From positions 10,050 to 19,812 of the forward strand of contig DIQC01000098.1 in assembly GCA_002426495.1 (NCBI GenBank): DNA of 9,763 bases, read 5' to 3'. Positions 1-6,979 of the stretch are shown piece by piece. This stretch comes from Thermacetogenium sp. UBA5472. GTDB taxonomy: Bacteria; Bacillota; DSM-12270; Thermacetogeniales; Thermacetogeniaceae. Numbering within the stretch: position 1 is the first letter of the stretch; each line of letters starts with the position of its first letter. Below the pieces are notes generated by a model. The model was not told where the DNA came from, searched no databases, and saw only the letters and a list, made by a program, of their open reading frames with translations. The position numbers and the translations under genes are program-made.

Positions 1-19
1 TTTCATTTTAGCGAATACA
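1..19 (+). mobile_element. Probable insertion-sequence end (fragment cut by window edge)
   Basis: These 19 bases match 5397-5415 at 18 positions, the only difference being G at 13 against A at 5409. The shared segment ends in ATACA. At the second site it is preceded by two 22-bp-spaced copies of a TGGATCA motif, as expected for an IS terminus with repeated transposase-binding sites. The window probably starts just inside an element whose body lies to the left. Assignment to the IS21 type (termini TG...CA, multiple short terminal repeats) is an inference from this layout, and no transposase is visible. Confidence 0.4.
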
Positions 20-118
20 TTTAACTGCAGGGGATGCCCAATACCCCTCCTGCTGAGGTGCTTGATTGATCTATGAACTGTTTTTTGACTGCGGATGAGG
101 AAAAAAGTGATGTAAATA

Positions 119-145
119 GGGCACCTCCTACATATTGGGGTGCCC
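119..145 (-). terminator. Probable terminator of the DUF364/ABC operon
   Basis: A perfect 7-bp GC-rich inverted repeat (GGGCACC at 119-125, GGTGCCC at 139-145) with a 13-nt loop lies about 40 nt beyond the stop of the last operon gene. On the minus strand it is followed by a T-rich stretch with a run of six T about 11 nt after the stem, so it is not a textbook terminator. The rest of 20-185 holds a second GC-rich stem (27-33 with 46-53, one bulged T) without a T-run, and no gene. Confidence 0.45.
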
Positions 146-185
146 ATTACCAAAGGGAATCATTTGTCTTCGGGGTAAGGTGCCA

Positions 186-902
186 TTATTTCACAATTTC
201 AATATAGAGAACATCATTGATCTTGCCGCCTGCTTTTTTGATGGGCAGTGCGCCATTGATGGTATCATCCAGCCCCACCCTTAATTCAGCTGTTCTCATT
301 TCTTCAGCGCTGCATTCCAGATAAAAATCATCTGTGGCAACAAACCTATAAGTAGCCGCATCTCTCGGCAAGCCCAGCTTGTCCAACAGTGCCTCACCGG
401 TGATTGTTTCCGCAGGGAAAATGATTGCCTCCCCTTCAGCTGTAACAGCGTAGTCGGTGGTTTTCACTTGGCTTTTGCCGCCTAAATCTTCATTCCAGAC
501 TACAGGAGCTATCCCTTCTGCATCCAGGCTGATTTTTGCGGCCAGAAAATCTTTTGCTGCCATGGTTGCTTGATAGCCATCAGTACCAACAAGGGTAACC
601 TCGCCGGCGATTGTGTCATTAAAATACTTATCAGCTAATTCTTGAACACTGGCAGCAGTGGCTTTGACATCAGACACAGTAGCATCTTCCATGGCCAGTT
701 CTGCATTTTGACAAACTACTATCCGGTTGCCTTTGGTGAGATCATCTTTGGATGCATCACCCTTTTCATGCTGCTCCTGCTGTTCTTTTCCGTTTTCGTC
801 TCCAGTGGCTGTAGTGTCGTTGTCCTGTGCTCCGGCGCACGCACACATAAACAGCATTACAGCAACAAGCAGCAACCCAATTAGACCAATTCTTTTTTTC
901 AT
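186..902 (-). CDS. Lipoprotein of unknown function, last gene of the metal-uptake-like operon
   Basis: A 238-residue protein with a lipoprotein signal: KKR n-region, hydrophobic core about 7-19, and MCAC with C22 as the likely lipidated cysteine (C20 is less favourable). Residues 23-57 form a charged, low-complexity linker rich in D, E, Q, K and T that would hold the domain away from the membrane. The folded part (about 59-238) seems to contain a weak internal duplication: residues 101-130 (VTLVGTDGY..T..A.DFL.A.I.LD) resemble 184-213 (YRFVATDDF....SAEEM.TAEL.VGLDD). The pattern faintly recalls repeats near molybdopterin-oxidoreductase-like domains, but I do not recognise the family. Start ATG at 902 has AGGGAGGT just upstream. 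The gene lies 23 nt after the ATPase stop, so it is almost certainly co-transcribed and may be an accessory to the transporter, for example a metal- or cofactor-handling surface protein. Confidence 0.8.
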   Translation of the reverse strand: MKKRIGLIGLLLVAVMLFMCACAGAQDNDTTATGDENGKEQQEQHEKGDASKDDLTKGNRIVVCQNAELAMEDATVSDVKATAASVQELADKYFNDTIAGEVTLVGTDGYQATMAAKDFLAAKISLDAEGIAPVVWNEDLGGKSQVKTTDYAVTAEGEAIIFPAETITGEALLDKLGLPRDAATYRFVATDDFYLECSAEEMRTAELRVGLDDTINGALPIKKAGGKINDVLYIEIVK

Positions 903-925
903 GATTAACCTCCCTTTATTACAAA

Positions 926-1714
926 CTATAATTCAAGTTCCGGACTGCAAAAACGCTTAATTTCTCCATTTTTAACGACGTCATAGATCCGTACATTTAC
1001 GCCGTATGTACTGCTCAGATATTCCTCTGTCATCACCTCCTCTACATGGCCCATAGCAACAAATCCGCTATACCCGATCATGGCGACCTTATCTCCCAAA
1101 TTCCATACATGGTTTGGGAAATGACTGGTCATGATAACAGTGATTCCCCGTTGGGAAAGTTTTTTCAGTATATGAAGTACCAATGCCTGATTTTTATAAT
1201 CTAAATGGGATGTAGGTTCATCAAATAAAATAATTTTCGGTTCCTGACAGAGTGTGCGTGCAATTAACACCAGTTGCCTTTCCCCTCCGGAGATATTTGT
1301 ATATCTTTTTGCGGCGAGATGTGCTATGCCTAGTTCATCCATAATGCTGTAAGCAAACTCTGTATCCTGTTCAGAGGGAGACTGAAAAAAACCAAGGTGA
1401 GGTGTCCTCCCCATACGCACCACCTCAAGAGATGTATAGGGAAATGGTGCGTTATGTTCCTGGAACACATATCCCATCAATCTAGCGAGTTCTGTAATAC
1501 TATATGTTTTTACATCCCTCCCGCAGATCAGGATTCTGCCTTGTTGAATCTGCAGAGTATTGTGAATACAGTTAAGTAGGGTGGTTTTGCCGCACCCATT
1601 GGGTCCCAGCAGGCAAACAGTTTCTCCTTCATAAATGTCTAAATTGATATTGCGCAAAACCTGTTTATTCTGATAAGCAAATGAAACATTACTCACTGAA
1701 ACTATGGGCTGCAT
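926..1714 (-). CDS. ABC transporter ATP-binding protein, FecE/FepC/BtuD type
   Basis: Cytoplasmic ATPase of a metal-chelate/cobalamin-class importer that would power the adjacent FecCD permease. Counting from the ATG at 1714 (262 residues), the motifs are complete: Walker A GPNGCGKTT at 37-45, Q-loop glutamine 85 (GYVFQE), signature ISGGERQ at 141-147 (I replaces the usual L), Walker B IILFDEP at 161-167, D-loop SHLD, and the switch histidine 198 (TSH). An in-frame GTG at 1723 would add three residues. The ATG is preferred because it sits 8 nt behind a GGGGGG purine run, while the GTG overlaps that run. The ATG shares one base with the permease stop (TAATG), a translational-coupling arrangement. 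The C-terminal tail (about 200-262) is typical of this subfamily in length. Substrate cannot be inferred from the ATPase. Confidence 0.93.
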   Translation of the reverse strand: MQPIVSVSNVSFAYQNKQVLRNINLDIYEGETVCLLGPNGCGKTTLLNCIHNTLQIQQGRILICGRDVKTYSITELARLMGYVFQEHNAPFPYTSLEVVRMGRTPHLGFFQSPSEQDTEFAYSIMDELGIAHLAAKRYTNISGGERQLVLIARTLCQEPKIILFDEPTSHLDYKNQALVLHILKKLSQRGITVIMTSHFPNHVWNLGDKVAMIGYSGFVAMGHVEEVMTEEYLSSTYGVNVRIYDVVKNGEIKRFCSPELEL

Positions 1715-2760
1715 TAATTCCACCCCCCTTTTGTTTTACGCAGAAGATAAGCGAAAATAGGGGCACCAACTACTGCTGTCAAAATACCGATGGGCACTTC
1801 TGCAGCTGACAGCAATCTGGACAGATTGTCGATGATCAGCAGATATGTTGCTCCCATCAGGATCGTCGCTGGAATCAAATTTTTGTGATCGGGTCCCACC
1901 AGCATCCTGCACAGATGGGGTATAACCAGTCCGACCCAGCCAATAACTCCGCAAAAGGCTACCGAAGTTGCTGTTATCAGGGTAGTACAAACAATAATTA
2001 ATATTTTTAAAACCTCTGTGTTCAGGCCCAGAGATTTTGCCTCTTGTTCACCCATGGAAAACACGTTCAAGCGCCATCGCACAAGGAAAAGTGCAGCCAT
2101 GGAAATCCCCATAGGCAATAGAGCAAACGGCAGGTCTTCCATGCTTACACTGCCCATACTGCCCATCAGCCAAAAAGTGATAGCCGGAAGTTTATCCTCT
2201 GTGTCAGCGAGGAACTTGATCAGGGACAGCATGGCCTGGAAGAAAGCAGAAACCACTGTTCCGGCGAGTACCAACATCAATATTGGGGTGGTTTTATAAA
2301 TCTTTGCTGTAAGATAAGTAAGAACAACAGCCAGGATACCAAAACAAAATGAAAGCAGCTGGACAACCATCAAAGATTGCTCCATAATCAATCCCAGGGC
2401 AGCACCCACACTGGCACCTGCTGAAACACCCAGTATAAACGGGCTTACCAGTGGGTTATGAAACATACCCTGAAATGCAGCACCCGACATAGATAATCCA
2501 GCACCAACAATAGATGCAATAATGGCACGGGGAAGGCGGATGCGCATCACAGCAATCTCTATACTCTGCTCCCAGTCAGGCTCTATGGGCAGCATCAGCA
2601 GGTTCTTACCCAATACTTTGAGTACAGTATCCGGACTGATGGTCATACGGCCCAAAAACAGCGAAACAAAAAATATACTGATTGTTATAACAATAAACAG
2701 ACACCACTTTTTGCTGCTTACCGAAGGTTCCAATATTATATTAGTATTAGTTTTTTTCAT
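1714..2760 (-). CDS. ABC transporter permease, FecCD/BtuC family
   Basis: A 348-residue polytopic membrane protein, normal length for FecCD permeases, which form homodimeric channels for iron-siderophore, haem, cobalamin or related metal-complex import. Family landmarks are clear: RLPRAIIASIVGAGLSMSG at 75-93, FQGMFHNPLVSPFILGVSAG at 96-115, the cytoplasmic coupling segment GEQEAKSLGLNTE at 237-249 that docks on the ATPase, GWVGLVIPHLCRMLVGPDH at 274-292, and EVPIGILTAVVGAPIFAYLL at 321-340. The first membrane segment is about 19-37. The ATG overlaps the stop of the binding-protein gene by four bases (ATGA), and the stop overlaps the ATPase start by one base, so the three core genes are translationally linked. 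No truncation or missing motif is seen. Only one permease gene is present, consistent with a homodimer. Confidence 0.95.
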   Translation of the reverse strand: MKKTNTNIILEPSVSSKKWCLFIVITISIFFVSLFLGRMTISPDTVLKVLGKNLLMLPIEPDWEQSIEIAVMRIRLPRAIIASIVGAGLSMSGAAFQGMFHNPLVSPFILGVSAGASVGAALGLIMEQSLMVVQLLSFCFGILAVVLTYLTAKIYKTTPILMLVLAGTVVSAFFQAMLSLIKFLADTEDKLPAITFWLMGSMGSVSMEDLPFALLPMGISMAALFLVRWRLNVFSMGEQEAKSLGLNTEVLKILIIVCTTLITATSVAFCGVIGWVGLVIPHLCRMLVGPDHKNLIPATILMGATYLLIIDNLSRLLSAAEVPIGILTAVVGAPIFAYLLRKTKGGWN

Positions 2761-3863
2761 CTCACCAAGTTTTCTGCATCAACCCAGCCTTCAAGTATTT
2801 TCTGTGCTTCTTCTTCACTTAAGTCATAGTCATAAAAAGTAGAGTAATAGTACTGCAGCTCTTTAATCATATCTATATCTGCAAATAAATCAGGGTGGAG
2901 TACTTTTGCTGTCCAAAGCAGCACCAAAGTATTTGTACTTCCTTTATCCATGAAAAAGACACCTGAAGGAATGCGGTACAGCTGCTTATTCTGCACTGCA
3001 GATAAACTTTCCCAGTTTTTATTGGAATACATATCTTCAATAACTAATTCTGGTGCATTTCCATGGTTATCTACAAAAATAATGTCAGGATTCCACTCCA
3101 AGAGCTGTTCTTTGTTAATTTCGGGGAACTGCCCTCCTTCTTGAGGGGCCACCAATGTACCGCCGCATAGCTCCATTTCAAAATCGCGTGTACCACGGCT
3201 GTAGGAAGAAAGGATATTGGTCCCCCAGGTATTACCCCAATATACTACAGGCCGATCTTCCTCTTTAATATCTTTGGTGCGCTCTGCAATCAGTTCTACA
3301 TTTTTAGTTAAATATGCATACCATTTTTCATAGCGTTCTACTGCTTCTCCTCCCAATATTTCACTCAATAACTTAAGGTTAGCACTGGACTGTTCAAAGT
3401 ATTCTTCTGTTGTGGTGGGAACAGTGGTTGTTGTGTTAACTACAACTGCTGGAATGCCGGCCATTTTAAATTTCTCCAGTTCAGCTGCATTATTGTAGTA
3501 TAAAACCAAATCCACACCTGCATCTAAAAATTGCTCCGCGTTAACAGGTGTTTGCGGACCAACACCTTTGATTGTAGGATAATTAGGCAGATCGGAGTTG
3601 GTAAGAAGAGCCAGCGGATAACCTGTGGCGTGGTCACTGCGTACGAGGCCAATTTTATCCTTTCCCCCCAGCATAAAAACCATTTCATAGCTGGGTCCTG
3701 TCATAGTAGCAATTTTCTGAGGAGAAGCAGGTATCTCAACCGTATTCCCCGCCATATCTGTTATAGTACGAGTAGCTGCCTGATTGTCATCACTGGCACA
3801 ACCGGTAAGAACAACAGCCATCAATAATAAAACAACCATCATCAGGGCACTATTTTTTTTCAT
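2757..3863 (-). CDS. Substrate-binding lipoprotein of FecCD-type ABC importer (BtuF/FepB-like)
   Basis: A 368-residue membrane-anchored receptor that would deliver substrate to the neighbouring permease. It has a signal peptide with lipobox LTGC (lipidated C22), then the class III binding-protein layout: N-lobe starting TRTITDMAGNTVEIPASPQKIATM (about 31-54), VDLVLYY (117-123), a long connecting helix (about 154-195), and a C-lobe with NPDIIFVDNH (258-267) and LYRIPSGVFFMDKGSTNT (295-312). Y222, R223 and R226 in the C-lobe, or M306 and D307, could be substrate contacts, but this is a guess. Start 3863 was chosen because it gives a normal lipoprotein signal and has GAGAAGG five bases upstream. 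An in-frame ATG at 3962, two bases after the DUF364 stop and behind AAAGGAG, would add 33 residues before the signal peptide (see findings). Substrate may be a metal chelate, cobalamin-like compound or oxyanion. Confidence 0.9.
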   Translation of the reverse strand: MKKNSALMMVVLLLMAVVLTGCASDDNQAATRTITDMAGNTVEIPASPQKIATMTGPSYEMVFMLGGKDKIGLVRSDHATGYPLALLTNSDLPNYPTIKGVGPQTPVNAEQFLDAGVDLVLYYNNAAELEKFKMAGIPAVVVNTTTTVPTTTEEYFEQSSANLKLLSEILGGEAVERYEKWYAYLTKNVELIAERTKDIKEEDRPVVYWGNTWGTNILSSYSRGTRDFEMELCGGTLVAPQEGGQFPEINKEQLLEWNPDIIFVDNHGNAPELVIEDMYSNKNWESLSAVQNKQLYRIPSGVFFMDKGSTNTLVLLWTAKVLHPDLFADIDMIKELQYYYSTFYDYDLSEEEAQKILEGWVDAENLVR

Positions 3864-3964
3864 GGTTACCTTCTCAAGTAGATCCAATCGCAAACATTTT
3901 TTAACTATATCAGCCAACTTGCAGCTGTGTCCTCGCTCCATCAATAAATGCAATGGCTGCATTC

Positions 3965-4717
3965 TTATCTTCTCCTTTCCGTAATACGCATACATAATTT
4001 TTGGGTGTAATTTTGTACATCCAAACCGCCACCTCCCTGTGCAATTACTCTCAGCAGTTTATCCGGATCAGTTACGCGGCTGCCGGCCAATATAGTTACA
4101 CCATAGTCTTTCAGCACATCAGGAGCCATACATGTGCTCGCCCCCATAATCACCACTTCTTTTGCGTTTCTGCATAGTGAAAGCACATGATCTATTGTTT
4201 TGTTAATAAAGGTTACTCCAGTTATGAGAACCACGTCACACTCAGGCAAATAGATATTTTCACACCAATCAGGCAGTAAACCCTCCTCTGTTATATTCCT
4301 TTCAAATATATAAAGCTTATCGACAGTGTCTTTAATCTGTTTTACCACAGGATAAAAGTAACCAATCATACCAACTGTATCGGGTTCACGAATATCCATC
4401 ACGTCAACTGCATCTTTCCCTGCATCAAAATTATCATTTAATATTGCGTTAATCGCTGCAACCCCTATGGATGCCTCCGCCAAATTTGTACTCATAGCCA
4501 TCTCAACAGCAACAGCTGCAGGCATCCCTATCATTGTGCCAGCACCTTGAATAGGGCCGCATTTCAATCCAAGCTCATGGCGAAAAGTGAAACATGTCCC
4601 TCCTGCCCCGTTAGAAAGCTTTACCCCTGTATAACCAACGCCTATACATAAATCAGCGATTGAAAGCCCATGGGCTTTTTTGAGGGCTTCTGCAGCTACC
4701 CTTTGTGTTATCAACAT
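3965..4717 (-). CDS. DUF4213/DUF364 protein, putative heavy-metal chelation family
   Basis: A 250-residue cytoplasmic protein with no signal or membrane segment. Residues 1 to about 90 fit the N-terminal DUF4213 domain (LCIGVGYTGVKLSNGAGGTC at 23-42). About 110-245 fit the Rossmann-like DUF364 domain: VGMIGYFYPVV at 115-125, LYIFERN at 135-141, LPECDVVLITGVTFINKT at 157-174 and VVIMGASTCMAPDVL at 188-202. From general knowledge, this family often sits beside FecCD-type ABC genes, and structures show a fold that could bind a small ligand or metal at the domain interface; no enzymatic activity is firmly established. Cysteines 24, 42, 53, 152, 160, 182, 196 and 242 are possible metal ligands. 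Start 4717 was chosen over an in-frame ATG at 4789 because a perfect AAGGAGG lies seven bases upstream, whereas 4789 has no ribosome binding site. First gene of the operon. Confidence 0.9.
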   Translation of the reverse strand: MLITQRVAAEALKKAHGLSIADLCIGVGYTGVKLSNGAGGTCFTFRHELGLKCGPIQGAGTMIGMPAAVAVEMAMSTNLAEASIGVAAINAILNDNFDAGKDAVDVMDIREPDTVGMIGYFYPVVKQIKDTVDKLYIFERNITEEGLLPDWCENIYLPECDVVLITGVTFINKTIDHVLSLCRNAKEVVIMGASTCMAPDVLKDYGVTILAGSRVTDPDKLLRVIAQGGGGLDVQNYTQKLCMRITERRR

Positions 4718-4818
4718 ATTTTTCCTCCTTACTTTTGCACTGCCCAACCTAAATTTTGCAGCATCGTAAATCATCATTTCAGAGAGCATAATTACACATT
4801 AACCTACGGCGAAACATT

Positions 4819-4847
4819 TTTTAACCTGAAAATTAAATGGCCTTCAA
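4819..4847 (-). promoter_or_regulatory. Weak candidate promoter for the DUF364/ABC operon
   Basis: On the minus strand TTGAAG (4842-4847) and TTAAAA (4819-4824) are separated by exactly 17 nt, in an AT-rich stretch between the upstream terminator and the first gene. The -35 box is good but the -10 box matches TATAAT at only three positions. The leader of about 95 nt contains repeated AGGTTAA/AGGTTAA/AGGTTGG words, a possible operator. No cobalamin or other recognisable riboswitch was found. Confidence 0.25.
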
Positions 4848-4874
4848 AAACAGATGTAAGCAGAAAAAACAGCA

Positions 4875-4918
4875 TATAAAAATAAAAAACCGAACTTCCC
4901 ACAGAAAGGAAGATTCGG
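4875..4918 (-). terminator. Strong intrinsic terminator on the minus strand
   Basis: The stem pairs 4890-4899 (CCGAACTTCC) with 4908-4918 (GGAAGATTCGG): ten base pairs with one bulged A and an 8-nt loop. On the minus strand it runs into six T followed by ATTTTTATA. It lies about 22 nt beyond the stop of the remnant reading frame at 4941-5132, so it probably ended that gene. It now shields the ABC operon from read-through. Confidence 0.8.
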
Positions 4919-4940
4919 CTTTGGCTGACAACCATAAACC

Positions 4941-5132
4941 TTATTGATCTCCTTTCCACAATGGGAGGCCATATCGTTTCCAATATAACCCTGTCGCCAG
5001 TAATCCATAGAAATGATCCTTAGGCCTTACTGGTCGGAGTTTTTTACTTATAAAACCATAAAACCGGCACCCAAAATATACCCCAGGATCTATATTCTCC
5101 AATATCGTCCAAATTCCTTTTTCCTTTGGCAA
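4941..5132 (-). pseudogene. Remnant of an unrecognised gene (3' end)
   Basis: A 63-codon open frame that starts only at a TTG with no ribosome binding site, closed upstream by a stop at the edge of a G8/C8 homopolymer (5151-5158) and followed at once by a strong terminator on the same strand. The predicted peptide (ending YGLPLWKGDQ, rich in aromatic and basic residues) is not one I recognise. The pattern, terminator retained but start and upstream coding part lost into a repeat cluster, suggests the C-terminal tail of a gene destroyed by insertion or deletion. It could instead be plain noncoding DNA. Confidence 0.35.
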
Positions 5133-5340
5133 AATATGCGGCCGGTGAAAGGGGGGGGTTCACGGCCGGTGCCCGGACCAATCGCCGGGACGGTCCCTCT
5201 GGGAAGTGGCAAGGGGACGTTTCGTTTGCCATGTCATCATACACAGGCTCTCGGGGTTAGGGCGAGGGTGGCAAGTGGCAGGTGGAGTTTGAGGCCAGGC
5301 TGCACCTCAGGTGTAATTACTCTGCTGCAATCTCCGGAAG
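5133..5340. repeat. Cluster of GC-rich palindromic repeats
   Basis: This stretch holds no convincing gene but several repeat types packed together. There is a direct repeat of CGGCCGGTG flanking a G8 run, whose edges also form an inverted pair (GGTGAA / TTCAC). A palindrome GGGAC-G-GTCCC lies at 5187-5197. A copy of the GTGGCA palindrome family lies at 5206-5232, and GTGGCA fragments (GTGGCAAGTGGCAGGTGG) at 5268-5285 resemble those at 9721-9740. It looks like a site where REP-like elements have accumulated. Confidence 0.6.
5206..5232 (+). repeat. REP-like palindromic repeat, copy 1
   Basis: Arms GTGGCAA and TTGCCAT (last base changed from C) enclose GGGG and an inner ACG-TTT-CGT mini-hairpin. 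The same design occurs at 5746-5773 (opposite orientation), 7001-7029 and 9734-9762. The conserved G-rich bulge on one side only gives the element a polarity, as in REP sequences. Confidence 0.75.
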
Positions 5341-5366
5341 GTTTATGATACAGGGCATTAATGGAG

Positions 5367-5415
5367 TGGATCACTTTCGTTTCGTTTTTGGATCAGTTTC
5401 ATTTTAGCAAATACA
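5367..5415 (+). mobile_element. Insertion-sequence terminus remnant, possibly IS21-like
   Basis: Two near-identical 16-mers, TGGATCACTTTCGTTT (5367-5382) and TGGATCAGTTTCATTT (5389-5404), lie 22 bp apart and are followed by TTTTAGCAAATACA. The last 19 bases recur at window positions 1-19 in the same orientation with one mismatch. Terminal CA and repeated motifs near the end resemble IS21-family termini. No transposase frame remains on either side, so this is a solo or decayed end. Confidence 0.45.
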
Positions 5416-5739
5416 TCATATTGGCTCCCACCGCTAAATATTTTCAAGCCCAGAATGAAGAAGTTATCCTTATAGAACTTATCTATGGTAAGTGGCTCAG
5501 GGCATGAAATTGAGCAAGAGAAAATCCCGGGGCAAACTCATGATCCTGATCTAGGTATAGTTCTAAAGCAAGTGGAAAGTCTAACATCAGGGTGCAATCA
5601 GGGTGACGGACCACACTCATGTTACATGCGATATCCCGCTTTTTTATTTATGTGGCAAACGCAAGGTACCCATACCATTATTTGCCAGAATCAATTGGGG
5701 GGATCAAAGGCGATGAATGCAACATGATTCTGACCTCAG
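5416..5739. other. Intergenic region with no supported gene
   Basis: An 80-codon open frame at 5485-5727 has no ribosome binding site and no recognisable composition, so it is not called. TGTGGCAAACG at 5651-5661, with TTTGCCA at 5681-5687, matches the outer part of the GTGGCA palindrome family and may be a decayed copy. No clear sigma-A promoter for the downstream gene could be located. Confidence 0.4.
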
Positions 5740-5773
5740 CCCGAATGTGGCAAACGAAACGTCCCCATGCCAC
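5740..5773 (-). repeat. Left inverted repeat bracketing the cyclopropane synthase gene (REP-like copy 2)
   Basis: Contains the palindrome family in reverse orientation (5746-5773) plus CCCGAA outside it. The reverse complement of 5740-5765 is identical over 26 bases to 7010-7035, and over the 34 bases 5740-5773 versus 7002-7035 only two positions differ. It ends about 17 nt before the ribosome binding site of the downstream gene. Confidence 0.8.
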
Positions 5774-5803
5774 CCCATGCCACCTCAGGAAAAGGAGCAG
5801 ATT

Positions 5804-6979
5804 ATGCAGAAGTTTTTTCTCAACAAGTTATTTGGACGCATCGAGGGTGGAGCCTTTAATGTGAAGTACTGGAACGACGGTGTGGAGCACTTTGGGGAAG
5901 GTGAAAGTGAATTTAAAATTATTATAAATAAGCCTCTTCCGGAAAAGGAGATTATTAATGACTCGGCTCTGTTTTTTGGTGAGGCGTACATGAGTGGGGA
6001 TATTGATCATGAAGGGGATCTGCAAGCTATTTTAGATCTGGCTTTTAGGAATAAGGATCTCTTTGGAAAAGAAAGTAAAGCGCTGGGGGCAATCTCCAAA
6101 TTAATACCTAAGTCACCGAACCGTAATAGGAAGGATATAAAGCACCATTACGATATTGGTAATGATTTTTACAGCCTGTGGTTGGATGAAAGTATGACCT
6201 ATTCCTGTGCATATTTTGAGCATCCGGATAATTCGCTGTACCAGGCGCAGATGAATAAGGTCAATTATTTATTAAAGAAATTGCACCTAAAAGAGGGGCA
6301 GACTTTACTGGATATCGGCAGTGGTTGGGGTGAGTTGATTATCCGTGCCGCTAAGCAGTATGGGGTAAAGAGCTTGGGGATAACTCTCAGTGAAGAGCAG
6401 GTTGCAAAAACCAAGGAACGTATAAAAGATGAGGGCTTGGAAGGCCTGGTGGATGTAAAGCTCCAGGATTATCGTGAGCTGGTGTCTTCGGGGGTTCAGT
6501 TTGACCGGCTGGTGAGTGTTGGGATGGTGGAGCATGTTGGACGGGCGAATATACCTGATTTTATTGCTGCGGCCGACTCTTTGCTGAAAAGTGGGGGAGT
6601 ATTTGTGCTCCATACGATAACCAAACTGGTAGAAACAGAATGCAACGCCTGGATGGAACGCTACATTTTCCCGGGGGGTTATATTCCTTCAATAAGGGAG
6701 CTCGTATCCACACTGCCAGAGCATGATTTTTATATCAAGGATGTGGAAAGTTTACGTCTGCATTATGCCAAGACCCTGGAGTTCTGGGCGGACGATTTCG
6801 AAAAGAACCTAGATTATGTCCGCCAGAAGTTTGATGAACCCTTCATTCGCATGTGGCGGGCTTATCTGAATTCGTGTATCTACGGTTTCCGCTACCGGGT
6901 AGTGGATCTTCATCAGTTTATACTGGAGAAGGGTATCAATAATGAGCTGCCCATGACGAGGGAATATCTGTATATGTAA
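5804..6979 (+). CDS. cfa: Cyclopropane-fatty-acyl-phospholipid synthase
   Basis: A 391-residue SAM-dependent methyltransferase of the Cfa/CmaS family (E. coli Cfa is 382) that adds a methylene bridge to unsaturated acyl chains of membrane phospholipids. The N-terminal lipid-binding part (about 1-105) is followed by HHYDIGNDFYSLWLD (114-128), YSCAYF (133-138), the SAM motif LLDIGSGWGE (168-177), GITLSEEQ (192-199), MVEHVG (241-246), FVLHTI (267-272), YIFPGGYIPS (287-296), HYAKTLEFW (320-328) and FRYRVVDLHQF (362-372). The bicarbonate ligands of the E. coli enzyme correspond to C135, E243, H270, I272 and Y321, all present, so it should be active. Start 5804 was chosen because AAAGGAG lies six bases upstream; the 29 codons of open frame before it merely translate the palindromic repeat. 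The stop directly abuts another repeat copy. Only intact gene in the middle region and on the plus strand. Confidence 0.95.
   Translation: MQKFFLNKLFGRIEGGAFNVKYWNDGVEHFGEGESEFKIIINKPLPEKEIINDSALFFGEAYMSGDIDHEGDLQAILDLAFRNKDLFGKESKALGAISKLIPKSPNRNRKDIKHHYDIGNDFYSLWLDESMTYSCAYFEHPDNSLYQAQMNKVNYLLKKLHLKEGQTLLDIGSGWGELIIRAAKQYGVKSLGITLSEEQVAKTKERIKDEGLEGLVDVKLQDYRELVSSGVQFDRLVSVGMVEHVGRANIPDFIAAADSLLKSGGVFVLHTITKLVETECNAWMERYIFPGGYIPSIRELVSTLPEHDFYIKDVESLRLHYAKTLEFWADDFEKNLDYVRQKFDEPFIRMWRAYLNSCIYGFRYRVVDLHQFILEKGINNELPMTREYLYM

Noticed and set aside
4718..4789. Upstream in-frame ATG for the DUF364 gene
   Set aside because: No ribosome binding site precedes it, and the extra residues do not resemble the family start; 4717 has a perfect AAGGAGG.
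4718..4880. Possible cobalamin or other metal riboswitch in the operon leader
   Set aside because: No B12-box-like or other conserved riboswitch core could be found by eye on the minus strand; the leader is short and AT-rich.
5013..5348. 111-codon plus-strand open frame in the repeat cluster
   Set aside because: GC-rich, arginine/proline/glycine-rich translation of palindromic repeats with no ribosome binding site; a compositional artefact.
5485..5727. 80-codon plus-strand open frame between the IS end and cfa
   Set aside because: No ribosome binding site, no recognisable protein character, and it runs into repeat-derived sequence.
5717..5803. 29-codon N-terminal extension of cfa
   Set aside because: It translates the palindromic repeat (VANETSPCH) and lacks a ribosome binding site, while the ATG at 5804 has AAAGGAG at ideal spacing.
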